From: Streptomyces sp. SAI-135
GTDB taxonomy: Bacteria > Actinomycetota > Actinomycetes > Streptomycetales > Streptomycetaceae
Direction: 5' to 3'
Assembly (NCBI RefSeq): GCF_029893805.1
Contig: NZ_JARXYP010000001.1
Coordinates: forward strand, 806,001 to 870,000
DNA length: 64,000 bases
In this document: positions 45,364 through 53,259 of the stretch, in pieces
Position numbering within the stretch: position 1 is the first letter of the stretch
How the letters are laid out: every line of letters begins with the position of its first letter
Notes under the pieces: generated by a model
What the model was told of the DNA's origin: nothing
The model's database searches: none
The model's input: the letters and a program-made list of their open reading frames with translations, nothing else
Program-made: the position numbers and the translations under genes

Positions 45364-46644
45364 TCAGGGAGCCGTGGGCGGTGCTGCCGGCATGGTCCGC
45401 ATGTCGTCGGCGGGGCAGCGGCCTCGCAGCACGTAGCGCTCCATGAATCCGGCGACGGCGTCCGTGACCGCAGTGGTGGCGCCGAGCCGGGGCAGGGCGT
45501 CGAGTGCAGCGGTGAAGCACCTGACGGCAGCCTCACGCAGCGCAGGATCGGTGAGGGCATCGCGGGCCGCGGCCTCGTACAGAGGATTGTGCGGGGCCGG
45601 CCGGCCGAGTGTGCGCTCGGCGAGTGGCTCGACCACGCGATAGGCGGTTTCGGTAGCTTCGGCGTCATCGAAGAGCGCCGCCGTCACCGCGAGGGGCACG
45701 ATCCAGCCGTCATCGCCGGGCTGCGCGTCGATCATGCGCAACTCCAGGTGACCGCGCGGCCGAACGGGCGGGAAGAGCGTGGTCAGGTGGTAGTCGAGAT
45801 CGCCCCGGTGCAGTGGTCGCGGGGTCAGGTGGCGTGTCCAGTCCCGCAGGCTCAGGTCCTTCGGCACGTCCCAGGGTTCGCCCTCCCGGCGTATGCACAT
45901 CACTGGAGCATCAAGGACGTGCCGCGCCCAGCTGGCACGCGGGTGAGTGTTCAGCGGAGCGCTGCCCGCGCGGCCCGCGCCGATCTGCATCCAGCGCAGC
46001 TGCCGGGTGGATCGCCAGCCGGTGGGCCGGTTCTCGGCCATCGGAGAGTTCGCGAATGCTGCGAGCAGGACGGCACCCAGGTGATGTGCCAGCCACCAAC
46101 GACGTACCTGTCCGAAGGGCCCTGGCTCTTCGAACCCGGCGTCCACGCACACCTGCACGGACGCGGAGGTGCACATCATGTAGCGGCCGGCGGGGCCGAC
46201 GCGGTCGAAGTGTGTCTCCATGGCGTCGTATCGCGGCTGCCGCAGAAAGCGGCGTGGCGTCTGCCAGGGATCATGCCCCAGGCCGACGAGAGCGAGACCG
46301 TCTTCGCGCAGCGCCGCCCGGACCCTGTCGAGGTCGGCTGAGACGATGCGGATGCACTCCATGAGCGAGGTGGCGGGAGGCGAACTCAGCTCCAGCTGGC
46401 CACCGGGTTCCACGGTCATGGCCGACGTGAGGGGGAGGGCCCGGAGTACGGAAAATGCCGCCGACAGCTGTTCGGGCGGGACGGGAAGCTGTGGAGCGTC
46501 CAGTCGGTGGACGAGCCATTCCACCTCGACGCCGAGGCGCTCGGGGGGACCGGTCTTGAAGCAGATGCCGCGAACCAGCGCTTCGACTTCGGCCTCGCCG
46601 AGGGCGTTGGGCCGTCGGATGCGGCCGACAACCGAATCGGACAT
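45364..46644 (-). CDS. egtA: EgtA, glutamate-cysteine ligase for ergothioneine
   Basis: 426 residues from ATG 46644 (GAAGGA six bases upstream). The glutamate-cysteine ligase GCS2 fold is shown by RLGVEVEWLVHRL (catalytic acidic strand), TVEPGGQLELSSPP (substrate/Mg site), ASVQVCVDAG and GHLELRMIDAQPGDDGWIVP. It makes gamma-glutamylcysteine, the sulfur donor used by EgtB encoded next. The promoter carries a motif-A palindrome directly before the -10 box (46681-46698), so expression is probably governed by the same factor as the molybdopterin/exporter and flavin-reductase loci. Confidence 0.93.
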   Translation of the reverse strand: MSDSVVGRIRRPNALGEAEVEALVRGICFKTGPPERLGVEVEWLVHRLDAPQLPVPPEQLSAAFSVLRALPLTSAMTVEPGGQLELSSPPATSLMECIRIVSADLDRVRAALREDGLALVGLGHDPWQTPRRFLRQPRYDAMETHFDRVGPAGRYMMCTSASVQVCVDAGFEEPGPFGQVRRWWLAHHLGAVLLAAFANSPMAENRPTGWRSTRQLRWMQIGAGRAGSAPLNTHPRASWARHVLDAPVMCIRREGEPWDVPKDLSLRDWTRHLTPRPLHRGDLDYHLTTLFPPVRPRGHLELRMIDAQPGDDGWIVPLAVTAALFDDAEATETAYRVVEPLAERTLGRPAPHNPLYEAAARDALTDPALREAAVRCFTAALDALPRLGATTAVTDAVAGFMERYVLRGRCPADDMRTMPAAPPTAP

Positions 46645-46680
46645 GTGGGATCCTTCGGGAAGATGCTCGGTACTCCCCCG

Positions 46681-46698
46681 AGTATAGACCGAACGTTC
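46681..46698 (-). promoter_or_regulatory. egtA promoter with motif-A site
   Basis: On the minus strand GAACGTTC (46698-46691) is followed by GGTC and TATACT (46686-46681), a good -10 box about 37 bases before ATG 46644. The palindrome fills the -35/-10 spacer. Unlike the twin-site promoters, no TTGACA and no second copy are present. Confidence 0.6.
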
Positions 46699-46782
46699 TA
46701 CCCTGCGGTTTCGCACCCACATCATCACCGGCCGCCTGCCGGCAGGAACGAAGATCCAGGTCGGCGTCGGCGCACCCCGACG

Positions 46783-47547
46783 TCAGGACGCGCTCCAGCC
46801 GCCGTCCAGGGTCAGTTGGGTACCCGTGACGGACATCGCCTCCGGAGAACACAGGAACGCCACGGCGCCGGCGACCTCGCTGGGCTCGATCAGGCGCTTG
46901 ACCGCTGATCGCGTCAGCAACACATCCGAAAGGACCTGATCGGCGTTCAGGTCATGGAGCACCGCCTGGTCTGCCAACTGCTTCTCGACCAGGGGTGTCC
47001 GCACATAGCCAGGACACACGCAGTTGCTGGTGACACCCTTGGCGGCACCCTCCAGCGCGATGACCTTCGAAAGCCCCAGCAGACCGTGCTTGGCGCTGAC
47101 GTACGCGGACTTGTAGGCACTGGCTCGCAGGCCGTGGATGCTGGAGATGTGGACGATCCGTCCCCAGCCCCGCTCGTACATGCCGGGGAGCACGGCGCGG
47201 CTGAGGACGAACGGCGCCTCCAGCATCAGCCGCAGCATGAAGGAGAACCGTTCGTGCTCGAACTTGTCGACGGGCGCGACGTGCTGGATGCCTGCGTTGT
47301 TCACCAGGATGTCCGCATCCAGCGCCCGCTCGGCCAGATCAGCCGTCCGGCTCAGGTCGATCACCAGAGCCTCGCCGCCGATCTGATCCGCCGTCCGTGC
47401 CGCACCCTCGGCATCGACGTCACACACGACGACCTGGGCGCCGAGCGTTGCGAGCCGGGTCGCCACTGCCTGGCCGATCCCGCTCGCCGCGCCGGTGACG
47501 ATCGCGCGGCGACCCGTGAGGGCAGGACCTCCGACGGTGCCCGTCAT
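46783..47547 (-). CDS. SDR dehydrogenase, 3-hydroxybutyrate dehydrogenase-like
   Basis: 254 residues. TGAASGIG (Rossmann), NNAG, catalytic Ser in ISSIHGL (135-136), Tyr149 and Lys153 (YVSAKHG), and an acidic CDVD after beta-2 that favours NAD. NAGIQHVAPVDKFEHERF, HGLRASAYKSAY and the C-terminal GTQLTLDGGWSA follow the BdhA pattern closely. That enzyme interconverts 3-hydroxybutyrate and acetoacetate. ATG 47547 overlaps the dioxygenase stop as ATGA, so it is the last gene of the 49233-46783 operon. In this setting acetoacetate or a beta-keto acid from ketone carboxylation is an attractive but unproven substrate. Confidence 0.9.
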   Translation of the reverse strand: MTGTVGGPALTGRRAIVTGAASGIGQAVATRLATLGAQVVVCDVDAEGAARTADQIGGEALVIDLSRTADLAERALDADILVNNAGIQHVAPVDKFEHERFSFMLRLMLEAPFVLSRAVLPGMYERGWGRIVHISSIHGLRASAYKSAYVSAKHGLLGLSKVIALEGAAKGVTSNCVCPGYVRTPLVEKQLADQAVLHDLNADQVLSDVLLTRSAVKRLIEPSEVAGAVAFLCSPEAMSVTGTQLTLDGGWSAS

Positions 47548-48413
47548 GACGTGGGCGAAGCGAAGGGATTGGCGTTGGTGTGGTGGTGTCCCCAGACATC
47601 CGAGACGCCGAAGTCGTGCGGCACCCAGTCGTCACCCACTTCGATGCCACCGCAGCCGATCTCGAGGTGGAAGCCACTGGGGTTCTGCACATAGAACGAG
47701 ATCGCCTTGTCGTTCATGTGCCGGCCCAGGCTGATCGAGATGGGCGCCCCGTTGGCCTTGGCCCGGTCGTACGACCGCCCTACGTCATCGATCGAATCGT
47801 GTTCGAACTCGAGGTGATGAATCGACGGCCTGTCCGCGTTGGCGAGGGCGATGTTGTGGTGGGTGGAGTTGCACCGGAAGAAATACAGGCCGGGAGCGCG
47901 GTAGTCGGTCAGCTTGAACTCCAGCACCGATTCATAGAGTTCGCGGAGCTCGGCGAGCTTGGGGCTGGCCAGCACGAAGTGGCCGAGGCCGGTGGTGCCG
48001 GGATTGGTGCCGTCGGGGCGGGCGACGCTGGTGCGCGCCTTGGCTTCACCGATGGCCAGCTCCACCCGGTAGCCGACCGGGTCGGTGAACCAGCGAAGAT
48101 GCGTGGCGCCGCGGAGCTCCGCTTCTTCCGCCGAGCCGTCCTCGACGGTGAAACCCGCATCGGTGAGCCTCGCGGTGAGTCTGTCCAGCTCGCGCGGTGT
48201 GTCAACGATCCAGCCGACGTGCCGTGGGGTGTCCTCCGCGGACGGGTACAGGGCCACCCGGTACTTGAACTCGTCCAGTTCGGCGAGACCGATTTCCTCC
48301 GTGCCTGACTTGGCTGTGGTGACGCCGATACCCAGCGTGCGTCCGAGCAGGTCGGTCCAAGCCTCGACATCGGTGACGTTCAGCCCGACATAGCCCAGCT
48401 TGCGGATACCCAC
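47544..48413 (-). CDS. Extradiol (catechol 2,3-) dioxygenase, two-domain VOC
   Basis: 289 residues from GTG 48413 (GAAGGGA upstream, four bases after the hydrolase stop). There are two VOC modules: 1-125 (KLGYVGLNVTDVEAW) and 140-260. The active module has the facial triad H145 (GLGHFVLAS), H199/H200 (SIHHLEFE) and E251 (GFHLEIGCGG), as in BphC/HsaC-like type I extradiol dioxygenases, which open a catechol ring next to the hydroxyls using Fe(II). The C-tail of about 30 residues is His/Asp-rich. The neighbouring C-C hydrolase would cleave the ring-fission product. Confidence 0.92.
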   Translation of the reverse strand: MGIRKLGYVGLNVTDVEAWTDLLGRTLGIGVTTAKSGTEEIGLAELDEFKYRVALYPSAEDTPRHVGWIVDTPRELDRLTARLTDAGFTVEDGSAEEAELRGATHLRWFTDPVGYRVELAIGEAKARTSVARPDGTNPGTTGLGHFVLASPKLAELRELYESVLEFKLTDYRAPGLYFFRCNSTHHNIALANADRPSIHHLEFEHDSIDDVGRSYDRAKANGAPISISLGRHMNDKAISFYVQNPSGFHLEIGCGGIEVGDDWVPHDFGVSDVWGHHHTNANPFASPTS

Positions 48414-48417
48414 GGTG

Positions 48418-49233
48418 TCATCCCTTCGCTGCGGCGACCGCGCCGCCCTGCAGAAACTCGCGAACGATGTGGTTGAACTCGGGCGCACGCTCGTACTGCA
48501 CCCAGTGCCGGCAATGAGGCAGAACGCGAAGCTCGGCGTTGGGGATGCCTTCAAGGATCTTGGGCGCCCAGGTCAACGGGACGGTTTGGTCCTCTCGCCC
48601 CCAGACGAGCAGCGTCGGGGCGCTGATGAGCGGCAGGTCGGGCGTCAGGTCGCCGAAGTTCGGCGGAATCGGCAGTTCGGGGTGGGCGCGCAGGCTCGAC
48701 TCGTACCGTTCGTCGATGAGTGACTCGGTCGCCAGCTTCTGGTCGAACACCATCATCCGCACGAACTCGGCCATCGCCTCACGTGACGGCTTCTGGGCCG
48801 CCATGTACGAGAAGAGCCGCTCCAGTCCGGCGGGCCACGGTGGCGCATCTGCCGGAAGAACTCCGCCTGGAGCCATGAGGACCACTCGGTCCACCCGCTC
48901 GGGGTAGCGCATCGCGATGCGCATCGCGACAGCGCCGCCGTAGGAGTTGCCCACCACATGGGCGCGCTCGATGCCGAGTGCCGTCATGGCACGGCTGACG
49001 CGGTCCGCCGCGTGGAAGATCAGCGGTTCGTCCGTAGCGGGCCGCGGGGAGCTTCCCCAGCCGGGAAGATCCACCACGATGTTGCGGTAGTCCTGGAAAG
49101 CCGCGAGGTTGCCGCCGAAGTTGCTCATGCCCGTCGCGCCCGGTCCCGAGCCATGCAGCCACACGACCGGAGTCCCGGAACCGACTTCGGTATAGGCCAG
49201 CTGCGCGTCTCCGACGTCCACCATGTTCGTCAT
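48418..49233 (-). CDS. Meta-cleavage product (C-C bond) hydrolase, alpha/beta fold
   Basis: 271 residues from ATG 49233 (GGAAAGGGG five bases upstream). VVWLHGSGPGATGMSNFGGN is the oxyanion loop typical of BphD/MhpC/HsaD. The catalytic triad is S97 (GNSYGG), D215 (GREDQTV) and H243 (CRHWVQYE). It should hydrolyse the 2-hydroxy-6-oxo-dienoate made by the dioxygenase encoded next. First gene of a three-gene operon; a motif-B promoter lies directly upstream with a short leader of about 20 bases. Confidence 0.92.
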   Translation of the reverse strand: MTNMVDVGDAQLAYTEVGSGTPVVWLHGSGPGATGMSNFGGNLAAFQDYRNIVVDLPGWGSSPRPATDEPLIFHAADRVSRAMTALGIERAHVVGNSYGGAVAMRIAMRYPERVDRVVLMAPGGVLPADAPPWPAGLERLFSYMAAQKPSREAMAEFVRMMVFDQKLATESLIDERYESSLRAHPELPIPPNFGDLTPDLPLISAPTLLVWGREDQTVPLTWAPKILEGIPNAELRVLPHCRHWVQYERAPEFNHIVREFLQGGAVAAAKG

Positions 49234-49247
49234 GCCGACCCCTTTCC

Positions 49248-49289
49248 TGTATGTAGCGCTCACTATACAAGAATGCGTGGAGGTAACAA
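49248..49289 (-). promoter_or_regulatory. Promoter with motif-B site, meta-cleavage operon
   Basis: Minus strand: TTGTTA (49289-49284), 16-base spacer, TATAGT (49267-49262). The element TATAGTGAGCGCTACATACA (49267-49248) overlays the -10 box and expected start site and ends 14 bases before the ATG. A bound repressor would block polymerase. Confidence 0.7.
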
Positions 49290-49380
49290 GGTTTTCGAGC
49301 ACACCGCGCGTATGGGATTCATCCCGAGACGGCGACGCGACGCCCCCTCCGGCAACCGGTCGAGAGGCGCACATGCGAAA

Positions 49381-49404
49381 ACCCCCTGCGGGGAGACAGG
49401 GGGT
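49381..49404 (-). terminator. Hairpin with T-run, terminator of the flavin reductase operon
   Basis: ACCCCCT (49381-49387) pairs with AGGGGGT (49398-49404); on the minus strand the stem is followed by TTTT (49380-49377). It is the second of two tandem hairpins after the leftward gene ending at 49459. Confidence 0.7.
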
Positions 49405-49410
49405 TCGCTG

Positions 49411-49447
49411 GTGTCTCGTCCCGTCGCTGTCCGACGGGACGAGACAC
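49411..49447 (-). terminator. 16-bp perfect hairpin after the flavin reductase gene
   Basis: GTGTCTCGTCCCGTCG (49411-49426) and its exact complement CGACGGGACGAGACAC (49432-49447) flank a 5-base loop. It starts 11 bases after the stop codon of the leftward gene and works with the hairpin at 49381-49404. Confidence 0.75.
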
Positions 49448-49458
49448 CAGGTCTGGCG

Positions 49459-50898
49459 TCAGCGGCCGTAGGCTTCCAGCAGCCGCAGCCACACCTCGCT
49501 GACCGTGGGGAATGCCGGAACCGCGTGCCACAGCCGGTCGAGCGGCACTTCCCCGACCACCGCGATCGTCGCCGCGTGCAGCATTTCCGCGACGTCCGGG
49601 CCGACGAGCGTGAAGCCGACGATCACCTTTCGGTCCTCGTCGACGACCATCCTGGCCTGACCGCGGTATCCCTCGGCCTGGAGGGAGGAGCCGGCGGTGG
49701 CGGCCAGGTCGTAGTCGACGACCCGGATCCGCAGCCCGGCAGCCTCGGCAGCGGCGGCGGTCAGACCGACCGACGCGAGCTCCGGTTCGGTGAAGACCAC
49801 CTGCGGGACCGCGCGCTCGTCCGACGTGGCCACGTGCCGGCCCCACCGGCCCTGCTCGACTGTCGCGTTCTTCGCCCGGGCCACGATGACGTCGCCCACG
49901 GCGCGGGCCTGGTACTTGCCCTGATGAGTCAGCAGCACGCGCCGGTTGACGTCGCCGGCCGCGTACAGCCATCCGTCGTCGAACACTGCGCCGTCCTCGG
50001 CGACAACCCGCATGGTGTCATCGACGGTGAGCCAGGCACCGGGCTTCAGACCGACAGTGTCCAGGCCGATGTCCTGCGTATTGGGCGTACGGCCGATCGC
50101 GACGAGCAGTTCATCGGCCTCCACCTGCTCACCAGTGGTGAGCGTGATGGACACAGTTCCGTCGTCGGCTCGCTTCACGGATGCGGCCTCGGCTCCGAGG
50201 CGGACCGACACACCGCTCTCGCGCAGCGACTCGACGACGTGCTCGCCGGCGAACGGTTCGGCCAGCGGCAGCACTCCGTCACGCGCCAGCATCGTCACCG
50301 AGGCGCCCAGACCGGCGAACGCGGTCGCCATCTCCGATGCCACCACGCCGCCGCCGATGATGGCGAGGCGACGCGGGACCTCCCGCGTCACAACCGCTTC
50401 CCGGCTCGTCCAGGGCTGTGCCTGGCGCAGCCCTTCCACATCCGGGACCAGCGCGCCGCTTCCGGTCGCGACGACGACCGCGTGCCGCGCAGTCAGCGTG
50501 GTCGTGGAGCCATCCTTGCCGGTCACCTCGACGACCCGGGCGGAGCTGATCCGACCGTGTCCGCGGTACAGCGGCACACCCACCGACTCGAGCCAGGACG
50601 CCTGTCCGTCGTCCTCCCAGTTCGAGGCAAAGGAATCGCGGCGTTCGAGCACGGCGGCGACATCCAGGTCACCCGTCACTGCCTCACGTGCACCCGGCAC
50701 CTGTCGCGCCGCACGGAGCGCCGCCCCACTGCGCAGCAGTGCCTTGGTCGGCATGCAGGCCCAGTACGAGCACTCGCCCCCGACCAGTTCCCGCTCGACG
50801 ATGGCCGCGCTCAGACCGCCCTGCACCACCCGGTCAGCGACGTTCTCCCCGACCGGGCCCGCGCCGATGATGACGACGTCGTACGTGTTGGTGGTCAT
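49459..50898 (-). CDS. FAD-dependent pyridine nucleotide-disulfide oxidoreductase
   Basis: 479 residues from ATG 50898 (GGAGG six bases upstream). GAGPVGENVA is the FAD glycine motif. GGECSYWACMPTK holds the redox pair C43-C48. GGGVVASEMATAFAGLGASV is the NAD(P) site, YAAGDVN the second FAD contact, and HAVPAFPTVSE replaces the usual His-Glu C-terminal region. It resembles mercuric reductase/dihydrolipoamide dehydrogenase relatives and the GGECSYWACMP subgroup common in actinomycetes, substrate unknown. It starts one base after the stop of the HdeD-like gene; both follow a twin motif-A promoter. Confidence 0.92.
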   Translation of the reverse strand: MTTNTYDVVIIGAGPVGENVADRVVQGGLSAAIVERELVGGECSYWACMPTKALLRSGAALRAARQVPGAREAVTGDLDVAAVLERRDSFASNWEDDGQASWLESVGVPLYRGHGRISSARVVEVTGKDGSTTTLTARHAVVVATGSGALVPDVEGLRQAQPWTSREAVVTREVPRRLAIIGGGVVASEMATAFAGLGASVTMLARDGVLPLAEPFAGEHVVESLRESGVSVRLGAEAASVKRADDGTVSITLTTGEQVEADELLVAIGRTPNTQDIGLDTVGLKPGAWLTVDDTMRVVAEDGAVFDDGWLYAAGDVNRRVLLTHQGKYQARAVGDVIVARAKNATVEQGRWGRHVATSDERAVPQVVFTEPELASVGLTAAAAEAAGLRIRVVDYDLAATAGSSLQAEGYRGQARMVVDEDRKVIVGFTLVGPDVAEMLHAATIAVVGEVPLDRLWHAVPAFPTVSEVWLRLLEAYGR

Positions 50899-50899
50899 G

Positions 50900-51457
50900 T
50901 CAGACCTCCTTGCTGGCGCGGCCGAGACGCAGCGCAGAGACGAGGAAGAAGATGCCGCCGAGAACGGCGTAGCCGGCCACGCCGCTGAGCTTCGGGTCCG
51001 TCCCCGAGGCGCTCGCGACGAAATTCCCGCCTGCCAGCACGGAGATGCCGCCACTGAGGATCATCGGCCACTGGCCGCCCATCGTGCGGCGCCGGACGGC
51101 CACGATCAGCTGCACGATTCCGGAAACGATCGCCCAGGCGCCCCACACACGCAGGACCGCCGGAACGCCGGAGGCACTGGCGATGGCCAGGCCCACGGCG
51201 GCGATGAGACTGATGGCCATGTTGACCTGCAGGCTGCGAACCTGTGAGTTGTCGCCGGACGTGCGAGCGTCCCAGACCGCCGCGGCGACATCGAAGAGCG
51301 GGTAGATGACGACCAGGGCGATGCCCAGGGCTCCGAGCTCGGAATTGGTGGCGAACACCAGAACCGCCCAGACGATGGCGAATGCGAACCGCACGAAGTA
51401 CAGCTGGCGCAAAGCAGGCGCGATGCCTACGGCTGCGGGAGTGTCAACGGTGGTCAC
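50900..51457 (-). CDS. HdeD/DUF308-like integral membrane protein
   Basis: 185 residues from GTG 51457 (AAAGGA six bases upstream). About six hydrophobic helices in three hairpin-like repeats: FVRFAFAIVWAVLVFATNSE, LGIALVVIYPLFDVAAAVWD, MAISLIAAVGLAIASASGVP, then VWGAWAIVSGIVQLIVAVRR and further. This is the DUF308/HdeD pattern, seen in proteins linked to acid or other stress but without a known activity. It is translationally linked to the flavin reductase and driven by the twin motif-A promoter about 110-170 bp upstream. Confidence 0.8.
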   Translation of the reverse strand: MTTVDTPAAVGIAPALRQLYFVRFAFAIVWAVLVFATNSELGALGIALVVIYPLFDVAAAVWDARTSGDNSQVRSLQVNMAISLIAAVGLAIASASGVPAVLRVWGAWAIVSGIVQLIVAVRRRTMGGQWPMILSGGISVLAGGNFVASASGTDPKLSGVAGYAVLGGIFFLVSALRLGRASKEV

Positions 51458-51568
51458 GATGATCCTTTCGAGGTTGCGGCGAAGTCGAAGGTGCGATTCA
51501 GCAGGCACGTCCGGCTTGCTCCAGACAACGGCCCTGGAAGGGCCGCTAGAACCTCCGGAAGTAAGACC

Positions 51569-51628
51569 GAACGTTCTATCTGCATCTAGCATGACGACTT
51601 TGCCGCAACCTGTCAAGACCGAACGTTC
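51569..51628 (-). promoter_or_regulatory. Twin motif-A sites around a TTGACA promoter
   Basis: Two exact GAACGTTC cores (51569-51576 and 51621-51628), each in GACCGAACGTTCTAYCT, are 52 bp apart. Leftward, a perfect TTGACA (51616-51611) follows the upstream site and CATGCT stands 17 bases on. This is the best-preserved example of the arrangement. Confidence 0.75.
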
Positions 51629-51757
51629 TACCTATCTTTAGTTTCACTCTGAGGAGGGCCGAACCAAGCCCCATGACCTGGCCCGCGCCGGCTGCAGGAC
51701 GACTGCGGCAGACGAGGGCCCGGGCCTTTCTGGGACAACAGCACACTTCGGAAGGAG

Positions 51758-51794
51758 CCGCAGCCGACCCACCGCCGCCGCAGCCGACCCACCG
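51758..51794. repeat. 17-bp direct repeat
   Basis: CCGCAGCCGACCCACCG occurs at 51758-51774 and 51778-51794, three bases apart, just after the aldehyde dehydrogenase stop codon. Probably slippage; no function evident. Confidence 0.6.
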
Positions 51795-51797
51795 TCA

Positions 51798-53237
51798 TCA
51801 CCGGTAAATCGACTTCACCTGCTGGTAGTTAAGCAGCGCCTCCGGCCCGAACTCCCGGCCCAGTCCGCTCGCCTTGACCCCGCCGAACGGCGCCGCCGGG
51901 TCGACCGTGTAGTGATTCAGCCCGACCGTCCCGGTGTGCATACGACGGGCGACGCGCATGGCGCGCTCGTCGTCGCTCGTCCATACCGTGCCGCCGAGGC
52001 CGTACTCCGAGTCGTTCGCGATGCGCACGGCGTCGTCCTCGTCGGTGTAGGGGATGACGGTCAGCACCGGACCGAAGATCTCCTCACGGGCGATGACCTG
52101 CGCGTTGTCGACGTCCGCGAACACGGTCGGCGTGACGTAGTAGCCCTTGTCGAGGGTCGGACGCGAGCCGCCCACGACGAGCCGGGCGCCTTCCGCCCTG
52201 CCCTTCTCGATGTATCCCTCCACCCGGTCACGCTGGCGGGCGCTCGCCATCGGACCGACCTGCGTCGTGGGGTCCAGGGGATCGCCGACAGTCAACCCGC
52301 CCACGAGGGAGGCCACCGCGTCGACGACCTCGTCGTACCGGCTTCGCGGCGCCAGGATGCGGGTGCTGGCGAAGCACGCCTGGCCGTTCGCCAGCAGCGT
52401 CGCCTGGACGAACGGTTCGGACATCGCCGCGCCGAGGTCGACGTCGTCGAGGATGACGGCCGCCGACTTGCCCCCCAGCTCCAGCGTGACCGGACGCAGG
52501 AGGGTGCCGCAGGTCGCGGCGATCCGCCGGCCCGCAGCAGTGGAGCCGGTGAAGGCCACCTTGTCGATGTCGGGATGGGAGACGAGGTAGGCGCCGACTT
52601 CGCGGCCGGCCGGAACCACGTTGACGACACCCGGCGGCAGGCCCGCCTCCTCCACGGCCTCCGCGAAGAGAACCGCGTCCAGCACGGTCTCCGGAGACGG
52701 CTTGAGCACGAACGTGCATCCGGCGGCCAGACCGGGCGCGTACTTCGTCGCCGACAGCAGCTGGGGAGCGTTCCAGGGCACGATCGCCGCCACCACGCCG
52801 AGTGGTTCCCGGCGGACATGGACCGGCGTACCGAGCATTCCGTCGCGCACGGTCTCGCCCTGGTCATCCCGGACGAGGTCGGCGTAGTAGCGCAGCAGGA
52901 TGGCCGGAAGGGCGCCCTCGACCTGCTGGGAGAGCCCGATCGTCATCCCGTTCTGGGCGCTGACAATGCGCGTGACGTCCTCGGCGCGCCGCTCAAGCGC
53001 GTCGGCGAGACGGTAAAGGGCGTCAGCCCGCCGCGCCGGCTCCCACCTGGCCCATCCGTCGGGATCGTCGAAGGCGGCCCGGGCGGCGGCTACGGCCGCG
53101 TCCATGTCCTTCTCCGTGCCCTCCGGAACGCTGCCGAGGACGTCCTCGGTGCTCGCTCCGAGGACCGTGATCCGCGCATCGGACGCTGGTACCACCCACT
53201 GGCCCCCGATGAAGAGCGCATCGTGGTGCGGATTCAT
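51798..53237 (-). CDS. Aldehyde dehydrogenase (NAD(P)+)
   Basis: 479 residues, normal length. N156 in VPWNAP, E253 in LELGGKS, and nucleophile C288 in NGQACFAS make up the catalytic set; FTGSTAAGR and EEIFGPVL are the cofactor and C-terminal motifs. It oxidises an aldehyde to a carboxylate in the cytoplasm. The ribosome site is AGGAG, six bases before ATG 53237. It is the last gene of the leftward catabolic operon, 22 bp after hyuB-like, and is followed by no clear terminator. The substrate is presumably an aldehyde intermediate of this pathway. Confidence 0.93.
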   Translation of the reverse strand: MNPHHDALFIGGQWVVPASDARITVLGASTEDVLGSVPEGTEKDMDAAVAAARAAFDDPDGWARWEPARRADALYRLADALERRAEDVTRIVSAQNGMTIGLSQQVEGALPAILLRYYADLVRDDQGETVRDGMLGTPVHVRREPLGVVAAIVPWNAPQLLSATKYAPGLAAGCTFVLKPSPETVLDAVLFAEAVEEAGLPPGVVNVVPAGREVGAYLVSHPDIDKVAFTGSTAAGRRIAATCGTLLRPVTLELGGKSAAVILDDVDLGAAMSEPFVQATLLANGQACFASTRILAPRSRYDEVVDAVASLVGGLTVGDPLDPTTQVGPMASARQRDRVEGYIEKGRAEGARLVVGGSRPTLDKGYYVTPTVFADVDNAQVIAREEIFGPVLTVIPYTDEDDAVRIANDSEYGLGGTVWTSDDERAMRVARRMHTGTVGLNHYTVDPAAPFGGVKASGLGREFGPEALLNYQQVKSIYR

Positions 53238-53259
53238 GGTGTCTCCTTCATCGGGTGGC

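Noticed and set aside
48958..50988. Long plus-strand frame across the hydrolase start and flavin reductase
   Set aside because: Antisense shadow spanning several solid minus-strand genes, a promoter and two terminators.
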